DNA from: Pseudidiomarina mangrovi
Lineage (GTDB): Bacteria; Pseudomonadota; Gammaproteobacteria; Enterobacterales; Alteromonadaceae
Length of the DNA: 64,000 bases
Reading direction: 5' to 3'
Assembly: GCF_003999375.1 (NCBI RefSeq)
Contig: NZ_RJLC01000016.1
Location: 124,001-188,000, forward strand
Below, in pieces: positions 56,260 to 64,000 of the stretch. A model generated the notes under the pieces. The model did no database searches and had not been told where the DNA came from. It saw only the letters and a list, made by a program, of their open reading frames with translations. The position numbers were made by a program, and so were the translations under genes. Every line of letters starts with the position of its first letter. Position 1 is the first letter of the stretch.

Positions 56260-57026
56260 CAAAAGCACGGTTTGGCGGCATTCAGCGGGTTTACGGCGAT
56301 AAAGCAGCGGCGGCTTATGCTGGCGCCCATGTGGCGGTGGTGGGCCTTGGCGGGGTGGGTTCGTGGGCGGTGGAAGCGCTGGCGCGCAGTGGCGTGGGCG
56401 GCATAACCTTGATTGACCTTGACGATATCTGTGTGACCAATATCAACCGTCAGTTGCCGGCCGTGACCAGCACGGTGGGGCGGTTGAAAACCGAAGTGTT
56501 AGCCGAGCGGGTGCGTGATATTAACCCGGATTGTCAGGTGCGGGTGATTGATGACTTTTTGAGTGCTGACAACTTAGCCGAGTATTTGGCGGCGCCGGTG
56601 ACGGCGGTGTTTGATGCTATAGATAGCGTGACGGTAAAAGCCGCGACCATTGCTTGGTGTAAGCGCGCGAAGATTCCCTTTGTCACCTGCGGCGGCGCTG
56701 GTGGGCAGGTTGATCCAAGCTTGGTAACCCGTGGCGATTTAGCCAAAGCCACGCAAGACCCGTTACTGGCAAAAGTGCGCTCATTACTGCGCCGCGACTA
56801 CAACTTCAGCAAGAACCCGGCGCGCAATTTTGCCGTGGCGGCGGTGTATTCCACCGAACAGTTGCGCTACCCCAGTGGCGATGGCGGCTGGAGTCATGCC
56901 AAACCGGGCAACAACACTCGGTTGAATTGTGATACCGGTTTTGGCGCGAGCATGCCGGTGACCTGCACCTTTGCCATGCATGCGGTAGCGATTTTGCTGG
57001 ACAAGATAGCGGCTAAGGCGGCTTAA
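56256..57026 (+). CDS. tcdA: tRNA threonylcarbamoyladenosine dehydratase TcdA
   Basis: 256 aa E1/ThiF-like ATP-dependent enzyme (CsdL) cyclising t6A37 to ct6A in tRNA. Nucleotide-binding GLGGVGSWAVEALARSG and DDICVTNINRQLPA are present. In E. coli it works with the sulfur-relay pair CsdA/CsdE; a csdE-like gene lies nearby at 57586. The ATG overlaps the Fic stop and has no clear ribosome-binding site of its own. The stop lies inside a REP-like repeat. Confidence 0.93.
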   Translation: MTKARFGGIQRVYGDKAAAAYAGAHVAVVGLGGVGSWAVEALARSGVGGITLIDLDDICVTNINRQLPAVTSTVGRLKTEVLAERVRDINPDCQVRVIDDFLSADNLAEYLAAPVTAVFDAIDSVTVKAATIAWCKRAKIPFVTCGGAGGQVDPSLVTRGDLAKATQDPLLAKVRSLLRRDYNFSKNPARNFAVAAVYSTEQLRYPSGDGGWSHAKPGNNTRLNCDTGFGASMPVTCTFAMHAVAILLDKIAAKAA

Positions 57027-57077
57027 GTGCCTGCCCCTTAGCTATTTGGGCTTAAGTGCCTGCCCCTTAGCTATTTG
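57021..57077. repeat. REP-like tandem repeat, two 28-bp copies
   Basis: Two identical 28-bp copies at 57021-57048 and 57050-57077, containing the core AAGTGCCTGCCCCTTA. The core is flanked by short inverted arms. A third partial copy lies at 57936-57958. The first copy supplies the tcdA stop codon. Confidence 0.8.
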
Positions 57078-57085
57078 CCGCGTCA

Positions 57086-57589
57086 CTATTTGCCGATAGG
57101 GCGGTAGCCGGCCCAGTCGGGTTCGAGCGGCTGCTGCACGCCATCTCGGATTAAGTGCACGTGCCAGCCGCCGAGCATGTCTACCGCTAGGCAATTGTCG
57201 ACGTCGTGCAGGTCATCTTTGTGCTGCTCTAGGGCGTCGGTCAGCACGCGGCCCAAACCAATTCGCTTGGCGTCATCGGCACTGTTGGCCACCACCAAGG
57301 TGAAATCGTGATATTCGGCAATGCGGCCTTTATAGTAGCCGCCAACATTGACGAACCACAGCTTCTCTTTTTGCCTGCTAGGCTGTTCGCTCAGCTCAAT
57401 ACGCCAGCCATCTACATGGTGCACATGCACATAGCTATCCAGGTGCAAACTGCTGGGAATACCCCACCAATGCTGCTTCAGGGTTGGAATACAGGCGTCC
57501 ACGTCCGCGGCCACCACAAAGCGCACATCGTGCAACTCAATGTTTGAGCCCGGCGCATCGCCGCCAATGTAAAACATAAATAACTTCAT
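57086..57589 (-). CDS. DUF1543 domain protein
   Basis: 167 aa cytoplasmic protein of unknown function. N-terminus MKLFMFYIGGDAPGSNIELHD is typical of DUF1543, and the domain plan appears twice (about 1-85 and 86-160, each with a Trp-His or His-Val segment). Ends 4 bp before overlap with the csdE-like gene on the same strand. Confidence 0.82.
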   Translation of the reverse strand: MKLFMFYIGGDAPGSNIELHDVRFVVAADVDACIPTLKQHWWGIPSSLHLDSYVHVHHVDGWRIELSEQPSRQKEKLWFVNVGGYYKGRIAEYHDFTLVVANSADDAKRIGLGRVLTDALEQHKDDLHDVDNCLAVDMLGGWHVHLIRDGVQQPLEPDWAGYRPIGK

Positions 57590-58002
57590 ACGCTGTTTCC
57601 TTGAATGCGAGCGACCACCGCGCGTAAGCCATTGCGCCGTGATACGGTGAGATAATTCTGTAAGTTTAACGCGGCAAAGTGGCTATCAAGATCATACTGT
57701 GCCACTTGCTCGCGGTTAGCGCCATGCAGCGCTTGGTGAATGAGTGTTAGTAAGCCCTTCACCACGCGCGCTTCGCTGTCGACTTGTAGCTGCAATACGC
57801 CATGCGGCCAGTGGCAGCTCACCCATACCCGCGCTTCACAGCCGAATACCTCGTTAGCGGGGTCATGTGCGGCACAGTCGGCGGCTGCTAATTGGCTGGC
57901 TTGCTGCACCACAAAGCGCAGTTGCTGCTCGCGTTGCTTAAGTGCCTGCCCCTTAAGCAGGAGATCGGAATGCTGGCAAACGCCGTACACAGAAGATGAC
58001 AC
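57586..58002 (-). CDS. csdE: SufE/CsdE-like sulfur acceptor with altered N-terminus
   Basis: 138 aa from GTG 58002, which has GGGAG 6 nt upstream. ATG 58098 would give 170 aa but has no ribosome-binding site and translates non-family sequence. The catalytic Cys lies in FGCEARVWV; QREQQLRFVVQQASQL begins the recognisable SufE fold. The residues just before it are encoded by a REP-like repeat at 57936-57958. The first 20-30 residues of the family appear to be missing or replaced. Predicted to accept sulfur from a cysteine desulfurase. Function may be impaired. Confidence 0.62.
   Translation of the reverse strand: MSSSVYGVCQHSDLLLKGQALKQREQQLRFVVQQASQLAAADCAAHDPANEVFGCEARVWVSCHWPHGVLQLQVDSEARVVKGLLTLIHQALHGANREQVAQYDLDSHFAALNLQNYLTVSRRNGLRAVVARIQGNSV
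57936..57958. repeat. Third REP-like copy inside the csdE-like gene
   Basis: A perfect 7-bp inverted repeat GCTTAAG/CTTAAGC encloses TGCCTGCCC, the same core as the tandem copies at 57021-57077. It is read in frame as Leu-Lys-Gly-Gln-Ala-Leu-Lys within the csdE-like protein. Confidence 0.75.
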
Positions 58003-58052
58003 TAGAAGCTCCCGCAGATTCGAATGAATTGGCAAATATCCGCGGCCAAGAG

Positions 58053-58078
58053 TACCATTTTCACCCGAAAAAATGGTA
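58053..58078. promoter_or_regulatory. Palindrome upstream of etfBA
   Basis: TACCATTTT (58053-58061) and AAAATGGTA (58070-58078) form a perfect 9-bp inverted repeat with an 8-nt loop, 41 bp before etfB. A weak TTGGCA/18 bp/TACCAT promoter (58029-58058) overlaps its left arm, so a repressor-binding site is possible; an RNA hairpin is the alternative. Confidence 0.45.
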
Positions 58079-58119
58079 ATCTTGCACCGTTTTGTCATTA
58101 AAAAAACAGGAACCCCAAC

Positions 58120-58869
58120 ATGAAAGTATTAGTGGCGGTCAAACGCGTCATTGATTACAACGTCAAAGTGCGCGTGAAAGCGGACCAAAGCGACGTTGAT
58201 CTGGCCAACGTAAAAATGGCATTGAACCCATTCTGTGAAATTGCCGTGGAAGAAGCGGTGCGCTTAAAAGAAGCTGGCGTGGCCAGTGAAGTGGTGGTGG
58301 TGAGCATTGGCCCCAAAGCCGTGCAAGAGCAACTGCGTACTGCCTTAGCCTTAGGTGGCGACCGCGCTATTCACATTGACACCGAAGAACTGCCAGACTC
58401 ACTGGCGGTAGCCAAGTTACTTAAAGCTGTGGTGGCGCAAGAGCAGCCGCAACTGGTGATTTTAGGCAAGCAAGCGATCGATTCTGACAACAACCAAACC
58501 GGCCAAATGCTTGGTGCGCTAACCGGTATGCCACAAGGCACGTTCGCCTCGAAAGTAGCGGTCGATGGCAGCAGCGTCAACGTTACCCGTGAAGTCGACG
58601 GCGGTTTACAAACCGTGAAGCTGCAATTGCCAGCGATTGTCACCACCGATTTGCGTTTGAACGAGCCGCGTTATGCGTCGTTGCCGAATATCATGAAAGC
58701 TAAGAAAAAGCCGCTTGATGTCACCACCCCAGCTGACTTGGGTGTGAGCGTAGCGCGTACGGTCAAGGTGTTAAAGGTTGAAGCACCTGCCGAGCGCAGT
58801 GCTGGCGTGAAAGTTGCCAGCGTGGCGGAATTGGTCGACAAGTTAAAGAATGAGGCAAAAGTAATATGA
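58120..58869 (+). CDS. etfB: Electron transfer flavoprotein, beta subunit
   Basis: 249 aa, AMP-binding subunit of the ETF heterodimer, which carries electrons from acyl-CoA dehydrogenases to ETF-ubiquinone oxidoreductase. [20 protein letters not shown] and the [17 protein letters not shown] segment are diagnostic. GGAA precedes the ATG; the stop overlaps etfA (ATGA). Confidence 0.97.
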   Translation: MKVLVAVKRVIDYNVKVRVKADQSDVDLANVKMALNPFCEIAVEEAVRLKEAGVASEVVVVSIGPKAVQEQLRTALALGGDRAIHIDTEELPDSLAVAKLLKAVVAQEQPQLVILGKQAIDSDNNQTGQMLGALTGMPQGTFASKVAVDGSSVNVTREVDGGLQTVKLQLPAIVTTDLRLNEPRYASLPNIMKAKKKPLDVTTPADLGVSVARTVKVLKVEAPAERSAGVKVASVAELVDKLKNEAKVI

Positions 58870-59795
58870 GCATTCTAGTTATTGCCGAACATAACAACAG
58901 CGAACTCAACGGCGCTACCTTAAAAACCTTAGCCGCAGCGCAAAAAATTGGCGGCGATGTGGTGGTGCTGGTAGCCGGTCACGGTTGTCAAGCAGTGGCC
59001 GATGCCGCAGCTAAAATTGCTGGCGTGAGCAAAGTATTGCTGGCTGATGACGCCGCTTACAGCCATTTTTTAGCGGAAAACCTCGGTGACTTGGTGGCTA
59101 AACTAGGCGCTGATTACAGTCACATTTTGGCTGCTGCCACCACCACCGGTAAGAATTTCTTGCCACGGGTAGCGGCACTGTTAGATGTGGCACAGATCTC
59201 CGACATCATCAGCGTAGAAAGCGCCGATACCTTTAAGCGCCCAATCTATGCCGGTAACGCCATTGCCACCGTGCAATCAAGCGATGCCATTAAAGTGATT
59301 AGCGTACGTACCACTGCTTTTGATGCGGTTGCTGCTGAAGGCGGCAGTGCTGGCGTTGAAGCAGTGAGCGGTAACGGCGATAGCGGCACATCAAGCTTTG
59401 TTGGCGAAGAGCTGGCTAAGTCTGAGCGCCCAGAACTGACCGCAGCGCGGGTGATCATCTCCGGTGGTCGCGGCATGCAAAACGGCGATAACTTCCAATT
59501 ATTGGAAAAAGTCGCCGATAAGCTCGGCGCCGCAGTAGGTGCTTCACGCGCGGCAGTAGACGCCGGCTTTGTACCGAACGACTACCAAGTGGGTCAAACC
59601 GGTAAAATCGTTGCCCCAGAACTGTATATCGCGGTAGGTATCAGCGGTGCTATTCAGCATTTGGCCGGTATGAAAGACTCTAAAGTCATTGTTGCTATCA
59701 ACAAAGACGAAGAAGCGCCGATTTTCCAAATCGCTGATTACGGCTTAGTGGCTGACTTGTTCAGTGTGCTGCCAGAGCTTGAGCAAGCCCTGTAA
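58866..59795 (+). CDS. etfA: Electron transfer flavoprotein, alpha subunit
   Basis: 309 aa FAD-binding ETF subunit. The C-terminal FAD domain shows [32 protein letters not shown] in adjoining parts and [14 protein letters not shown]. Translationally coupled to etfB through a 4-bp overlap; terminator follows 17 bp after the stop. Confidence 0.97.
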   Translation: MSILVIAEHNNSELNGATLKTLAAAQKIGGDVVVLVAGHGCQAVADAAAKIAGVSKVLLADDAAYSHFLAENLGDLVAKLGADYSHILAAATTTGKNFLPRVAALLDVAQISDIISVESADTFKRPIYAGNAIATVQSSDAIKVISVRTTAFDAVAAEGGSAGVEAVSGNGDSGTSSFVGEELAKSERPELTAARVIISGGRGMQNGDNFQLLEKVADKLGAAVGASRAAVDAGFVPNDYQVGQTGKIVAPELYIAVGISGAIQHLAGMKDSKVIVAINKDEEAPIFQIADYGLVADLFSVLPELEQAL

Positions 59796-59812
59796 GCCTG
59801 TTTTGTTGAGCT

Positions 59813-59839
59813 AAAAACGCGCCTCGAGCGCGTTTTTTT
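59813..59839 (+). terminator. Rho-independent terminator after etfA
   Basis: A 10-bp stem (59813-59822 with 59828-59837), 5-nt loop, and a seven-T run overlapping the right arm. The A-rich left arm makes it usable on the minus strand as well, for vapC. Confidence 0.88.
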
Positions 59840-59857
59840 ATGCCCGCGTAACGGCTA

Positions 59858-60256
59858 TCACCACAACGTATGCACATGTGGGTAGTGCTGTAGTTTGCTA
59901 TCAGCGGTTATAAGCAGTGCATTGAGCTGTCGGGCCAGCGCCACAATCAGCCGATCAGCCGGGTCTTTGTGGAACGGGTCGGGGAGTTGGGTAGACGCTA
60001 CAGCTAAATGGTTATCGACCGGAATAAAACGTACGCCCTCAATGCGCGCTACGGTCTCTAACCAATCATCAACCGCCATCGTTAATGTCAGCCGACCATG
60101 AGCCACTAACATGGCAATTTCCCACGCACTGATACTGCTGATGGCAAGCAAACCATCGCCCTGCAACTCCTGCTCAATACGTTGCTGGGCGGCGGCTGAC
60201 AGCTTCGCATCACCACTAGCCCACCACAGCAGCGCATGGGTATCGAGCACAATCAT
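59858..60256 (-). CDS. vapC: VapC-type PIN-domain toxin
   Basis: 132 aa PIN-domain ribonuclease. The four acidic active-site residues are in place: D5 (IVLDTHALLWW), E46 (SAWEIAML), D101 (DPADRLIVA) and D119 (ITADSKL). Members cleave specific tRNA or rRNA sites when free of antitoxin. Start overlaps the antitoxin stop by 4 bp. Confidence 0.9.
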   Translation of the reverse strand: MIVLDTHALLWWASGDAKLSAAAQQRIEQELQGDGLLAISSISAWEIAMLVAHGRLTLTMAVDDWLETVARIEGVRFIPVDNHLAVASTQLPDPFHKDPADRLIVALARQLNALLITADSKLQHYPHVHTLW

Positions 60257-60480
60257 CGCGCCACCTCCCAGTCATTATCGGCAATGGGCTCGCACGGCGC
60301 ATCATACTGTTTCACGCTTTCACGCAATAATTCTAATGGCGAGCGGTTATCACCGCGGTAACGCCGCACCTCAATAGTTGGCTGACCGTGGTCAGTCACC
60401 ACCAATTGCTCACCGGATTGTTCAACCTGGCGCAGATATTCCAGCGCTTTGGCCTTAAATTCAGTTTTATTAATGCGCAT
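60253..60480 (-). CDS. Phd/YefM-type antitoxin
   Basis: 75 aa. N-terminal INKTEFKAKALEYLRQVEQSGEQLVVTDHG fits (in overlapping parts) the Phd/YefM fold, which binds DNA through its N-terminus and neutralises the toxin through its C-terminus. Upstream partner of the PIN toxin and probably an autorepressor. GGAG lies close before the ATG on the minus strand. Confidence 0.87.
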   Translation of the reverse strand: MRINKTEFKAKALEYLRQVEQSGEQLVVTDHGQPTIEVRRYRGDNRSPLELLRESVKQYDAPCEPIADNDWEVAR

Positions 60481-60508
60481 TGCGTTGCTCCAAAAGACCC
60501 GTTACAGT

Positions 60509-60540
60509 AAGCGTAGTCGATAAAATGACCATGTCAACTA
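60509..60540 (-). promoter_or_regulatory. Candidate promoter/operator of the toxin-antitoxin pair
   Basis: On the minus strand a consensus TTGACA (60532-60537) is followed after 16 bp by TACGCT. An inverted repeat TAGTTGA/TCGACTA (6 of 7, spanning 60514-60540) overlaps both, suitable for autorepression. Confidence 0.4.
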
Positions 60541-60671
60541 GTCAGTTATAATTCAGCAATTGAAACGAAATGAAACAACCAAAGGCAACGTTTTTTTCAC
60601 CAGGTCTTGCATATTTCCAACTCATCGGACATGATTGAGGGCATAACAACCTCCGGGATTAGGTGGCTAAC

Positions 60672-62504
60672 ATGAAAAGAAGAACAACTATGCATAAAAA
60701 ACTTCCATTAGCATCAGCTATCGCGCTGGTGATTGCAGGAACCACTGGGGCTCAAGCAGCTGAATTTGATGTCGGTGATTTCAAAGTTAAATTCGACTCG
60801 GTCATCTCGTATGGCGCAGCATGGCGGATGGAAGATCAAAATCTTCGTCTCATCCATCCAGGCAACCGCCCAGGTGGTATGGGTCAGTCAGGCGTAGCCG
60901 ACGACGGTAACTTGAACTTTGATAAAGGCGACATGGTTTCGTCGGTTATCAAAGGCGTGCACGACCTCAGCATTGATGGTGGTGACTACGGTGCCTTTGT
61001 ACGCTTCAAGTATTGGTACGATGACGTGATCAAAAACGAAAACGTCTATCACGGCCACACCGCCACCAACTACACGCCAAATACCAAATTAAATAACGAT
61101 GGTCTCGATGACTTCTCGAAAGGCTCAGGCTTTGAGTTGCTCGACGCCTTTGTGTATGGCTATTTCGACATCGGCGAGATGCCAGTCAACGTGCGGTTAG
61201 GCCGTCAGGTACTAAGCTGGGGTGAATCAACTTTCATCTTCAACGGTATCAACGCCATCAACCCAATCGACGTGAACGCCGTGCGTCGCCCAGGGGTAGA
61301 AATTAAAGAAGCGTTATTGCCAGTAGGTATGTTGAGCGCCAACATTGGTTTGACCGACAACACCTCATTAGACGCGTTCTATCAGTACGAGTGGGAACAC
61401 TATCAACTTGACGGTTGCGGTACCTTCTTCTCTACCGTTGACATTATAGGTGGCCCAGGCTGTAACAAAATAACCTTAAACCCAGCCCTAGGCCCGGGTG
61501 TGGTGCTGAGCGATGCACAGTCGGTACAGTTCGGTACTTATGTAGACCGTCGCCCAGACGTTGAGCCAGACGATGGCGGCCAATACGGTTTTGCCTTGCG
61601 TCACTACTCGAATGACTTAGGTACCGAGTTTGGTGTGTTCTACATGAACATTCATACCCAAACGCCAATCATTTCTGCCTATAACTGGCAGCAGCAGCCA
61701 ACGCCTACCTTTGGTCACCCAGATGGTATTCCAATTGCAGGCCCTGACTATGTGCTGGAATATCCAGAAGATCAGAAAATCTTCGGCTTAAGCTTTGCCA
61801 CCAACATTGGCCTGTGGTCAGTGGGTGGTGAGTATAGCTTCCGTCCAGAAATGCCAGTGCAGATCAACACCACTGAGATCCTGACCGCTGGTTTACGTGC
61901 GGGTGTGCCCAGCACGGTGTCACAATACATTCTGCGTGACTCACAAGGTCAAATCACCAACTTAGGTGAGTTGATTAGCGGCTACGATGAGCATGACGTG
62001 AGTCAGTTCCAGTTAACCGGTATTCGCTTCGTGGATAACGTATTCGGTGCCAGCCGCTTAACCTTTATCGGTGAAGTTGCGGTCAGCAAAGTGCACTCAC
62101 TGCCAGGCATTCAAGTACAGCGTTATGGCCGTAACCCAGTGTATGGTAAGTGTTTAACTGTGGCTGATTACGCCCAGTTGAATGTCACCGTGCCAGGCGA
62201 CGTGAACTGTGAAGGCTTCGTGACCTCAAACTCATGGGGCTATCGTACCCGTACGCAACTTGAGTACAACAACGTGATTGCCGGCTGGAACATCATCCCA
62301 GCATTCACCTTTAACCATGATGTGAAGGGTTACTCAGCCAACTCGAACTTCATTGAAGGCCGTATCAATATGGGCTTCTCAGTAGAAGGTAACTTGCAGA
62401 ACCGTTACAAAGTGGGCTTGAGCTATAACGTGGCTCAAGGCGCTGATTATGACGCTGCCGTTGACCGTGATTTCGCGGCAATCAGCTTCAGCTACGCGTT
62501 CTAA
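60672..62504 (+). CDS. DUF1302 outer-membrane barrel protein
   Basis: 610 aa. Signal peptide (GAQAA, about residue 31) and a long beta-strand-rich sequence with GRQVLSWGES, the DUF1302 hallmark, ending in AISFSYAF with a terminal Phe typical of outer-membrane barrels. Family members are linked to uptake or handling of lipids and hydrophobic compounds, usually next to a DUF1329 gene, which is absent here. AGGTGG lies 5 nt before ATG 60672; GTG 60663 is an alternative. Confidence 0.88.
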   Translation: MKRRTTMHKKLPLASAIALVIAGTTGAQAAEFDVGDFKVKFDSVISYGAAWRMEDQNLRLIHPGNRPGGMGQSGVADDGNLNFDKGDMVSSVIKGVHDLSIDGGDYGAFVRFKYWYDDVIKNENVYHGHTATNYTPNTKLNNDGLDDFSKGSGFELLDAFVYGYFDIGEMPVNVRLGRQVLSWGESTFIFNGINAINPIDVNAVRRPGVEIKEALLPVGMLSANIGLTDNTSLDAFYQYEWEHYQLDGCGTFFSTVDIIGGPGCNKITLNPALGPGVVLSDAQSVQFGTYVDRRPDVEPDDGGQYGFALRHYSNDLGTEFGVFYMNIHTQTPIISAYNWQQQPTPTFGHPDGIPIAGPDYVLEYPEDQKIFGLSFATNIGLWSVGGEYSFRPEMPVQINTTEILTAGLRAGVPSTVSQYILRDSQGQITNLGELISGYDEHDVSQFQLTGIRFVDNVFGASRLTFIGEVAVSKVHSLPGIQVQRYGRNPVYGKCLTVADYAQLNVTVPGDVNCEGFVTSNSWGYRTRTQLEYNNVIAGWNIIPAFTFNHDVKGYSANSNFIEGRINMGFSVEGNLQNRYKVGLSYNVAQGADYDAAVDRDFAAISFSYAF

Positions 62505-62548
62505 GCATCCGTTAATCGCGATTCGACCGAGTTTGGTCGTAAATTACA

Positions 62549-62578
62549 GAAACCCGCCTCGTGCGGGTTTCTTTTTTG
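62549..62578 (+). terminator. Rho-independent terminator after the DUF1302 gene
   Basis: A 9-bp stem (62549-62557 with 62563-62571), 5-nt loop and a six-T run, 45 bp after the stop. Confidence 0.88.
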
Positions 62579-62625
62579 GGCTAGTCTGAATTCACAACCT
62601 GTGTTTTGACGATTTGGAGCTACCC

Positions 62626-64000
62626 ATGAAATCTGCTCGCTTACTTGTGACTGTTGCCTGCTTGTTCGGCGCTCACGGCCTAGCCCAGGCCAGCACTGCC
62701 GATACCTTGACCTACAATGATGTGTTTGCGCTGGAATTTGCCAGTAGCCCAGCACCACACCCCGATGATAACTATGCCGTATTTGTACGCAATTACATGG
62801 ACATCATGGCCGACCGTCGCTACGGCAACTTGTGGCGTGTGGATTTCGATGGTGAACTGCGGCCACTGACTGGCGGCGAACATCAGGATCATTCGCCAAC
62901 TTGGTCACCTGATGGCAAGCGCTTAGCATTTGTTTCGAATCGCAGTGGTAGCAATCAAATTCATATGTACTGGAGCGATACCCGCGAGCATGGGCAGATC
63001 ACGCGCTTGACTGGATCGCCAGCGAATCTGAGCTGGTCACCCGATGGCAGCATGATCGCCTTTACCATGTTTACCCCAGCACCACAAAAACCGCCAGTCA
63101 GCTTGCCAACGCCACCGCGCGGCGCCAAGTGGGCCGACGCGCCGAAGTATATTGATAAAGCCCAGTACCGCTCTGATGGCGCCGGCTACCTGCCCGATGG
63201 GCATGTGCAGATTTACGTGATGCCAGCAGCTGGTGGCACCCCGCGGCAACTGACCGAGGGCGACAACCGCATTAGCGGCGGGGTGAGCTGGAGTGCCGAT
63301 GGCCAGCAGCTGTATTTTTCTGCCAATCGTCACGCCGATGCCTTTGAAAACCCACTCAATAGCGAAGTGTACAGTGTACGGTTAAGCGATGGCGTAGTGA
63401 GCCAATTGACCGACCGCTTTGGCCCTGATAACAGCCCAATGGTTAGCCCTGACGGCAAGCGTATTGCTTGGCTGGGCTTTGATGACCAGCGCAAGAGTTA
63501 TCAGCTGACGCGTTTGTACGTGATGGAATTAGATAAAGCCGATGCCAAGCCGCAGCTGCTGACTGCTGACCTCGATTATGCCGCCGGCAACATTCAGTGG
63601 AGTGATAACAGCAAAGGCATCTACTTCAGCTACACCAAGCACGGTAAAGATATTATCGCGCTGCAGCAACTTAACGGTAAGCGTGAGGTGATCACCGACA
63701 AAATGGGCGGCATGAGCTACTCACGCCCCTACAGTGGTGGTGATTACGCCGTCAATGACGATGGCGTGGTGCTGTATACCTTAGCCAGCCCGCAGCGTCC
63801 GGCTGATTTAGCAATCGTTGGCAAAGGCCGCGAGCGCGCGCTGACCGACTTAAACAGTGACTTGCTCGGTCACAAAGAGCTAGCAGCTATTGAGGAGATT
63901 TGGTATCGCTCCAGCCATGACGACAAGCAAATTCAAGGCTGGATTGCGTATCCGCCAGGTTTTGATGCTAGCAAAAAGTATCCGTTGATTCTGGAGATCC
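62626..64000 (+). CDS. S9-family prolyl-oligopeptidase-like peptidase (3' end outside window)
   Basis: The open frame runs from ATG 62626 (GGAG 7 nt upstream) to the window edge, at least 458 codons. A signal peptide (about 1-23, LAQA) precedes TolB/WD40-like propeller repeats with HSPTWSPDGKRLAF, NLSWSPDGSMIAF, GVSWSADGQQLYF and MVSPDGKRIAW. The last part (IQGWIAYPPGFDASKKYPLILEI, in pieces) enters the alpha/beta-hydrolase domain, so the catalytic Ser lies beyond the window. Predicted periplasmic acylaminoacyl- or dipeptidyl-peptidase. Confidence 0.9.
   Translation, partial: MKSARLLVTVACLFGAHGLAQASTADTLTYNDVFALEFASSPAPHPDDNYAVFVRNYMDIMADRRYGNLWRVDFDGELRPLTGGEHQDHSPTWSPDGKRLAFVSNRSGSNQIHMYWSDTREHGQITRLTGSPANLSWSPDGSMIAFTMFTPAPQKPPVSLPTPPRGAKWADAPKYIDKAQYRSDGAGYLPDGHVQIYVMPAAGGTPRQLTEGDNRISGGVSWSADGQQLYFSANRHADAFENPLNSEVYSVRLSDGVVSQLTDRFGPDNSPMVSPDGKRIAWLGFDDQRKSYQLTRLYVMELDKADAKPQLLTADLDYAAGNIQWSDNSKGIYFSYTKHGKDIIALQQLNGKREVITDKMGGMSYSRPYSGGDYAVNDDGVVLYTLASPQRPADLAIVGKGRERALTDLNSDLLGHKELAAIEEIWYRSSHDDKQIQGWIAYPPGFDASKKYPLILEI

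Overview
The window looks like a contiguous piece of a gammaproteobacterial chromosome of moderate GC. The gene sets argR/mdh (divergent), ispB-rplU-rpmA-obgE, mutH/rppH-ptsP-lgt-thyA, ahcY, folE2, arcA with a stand-alone Hpt protein, a rhombosortase and a DUF3718 protein together point to the Alteromonadales. Idiomarinaceae-like is my best guess, but only a guess. No rRNA, tRNA, CRISPR array or insertion sequence was seen. Coding density is very high and no stretch over 300 bp lacks a gene.

Layout. 1-4201: end of a CusB-type adaptor and a complete CusA-type Cu/Ag RND pump. 4182-19230 (minus strand): a seven-gene run made of an RND lipoprotein adaptor, RND permease, CHASE2 adenylate cyclase, GAF-HD-GYP protein, class II cyclic-nucleotide-phosphodiesterase-like MBL hydrolase, TPR/beta-barrel outer-membrane protein and a giant FecR-domain protein with five roughly 260-residue modules. 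The first five genes are joined by stop/start overlaps or a 5-bp gap, and a LysR regulator diverges from the run. 20100-33142: an exported small protein, acnB, a TonB-C protein, a DUF885 lipoprotein, a DyP peroxidase with a structured leader, argR/mdh, rhombosortase, ispB, rplU-rpmA, obgE and folA. 33242-43061: DUF3718 protein, S33 hydrolase, NatAB-like ABC transporter, FAD oxidoreductase, GNAT enzyme, ahcY plus adenosine kinase, folE2 and an Hpt protein. 43038-49708 (minus strand): arcA, a histidine kinase, rsmC, and a rimB/rimK/M14 peptidase cluster with mutH. 49800-55089: rppH-ptsP-TSUP-lgt-thyA. 55090-60540 is the most accessory-looking part: a mobile mystery protein A/B (HTH/Fic) pair fused by overlap to tcdA, REP-like repeats, a csdE-like gene with a rebuilt 5' end, etfBA, and a Phd/VapC toxin-antitoxin pair. 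60672-64000: a DUF1302 outer-membrane protein and the start of an S9 peptidase.

How the genes work together. The most interesting unit is the 4182-19230 locus. An envelope efflux pump is translationally coupled to cAMP synthesis (CHASE2 cyclase), probable cAMP breakdown (MBL phosphodiesterase) and c-di-GMP turnover (HD-GYP). It is followed by a SLAM-like outer-membrane barrel and a very large secreted FecR protein of modular beta-rich architecture. I read it as a candidate envelope-sensing or surface-display system under second-messenger control. That reading is inference from domains and gene order, not demonstrated function. Other coherent units are SAH recycling (ahcY with adenosine kinase), ribosomal protein S6 modification (rimK cluster), nitrogen-PTS (ptsP) with lipoprotein and thymidylate synthesis, and electron transfer from acyl-CoA oxidation (etfBA).
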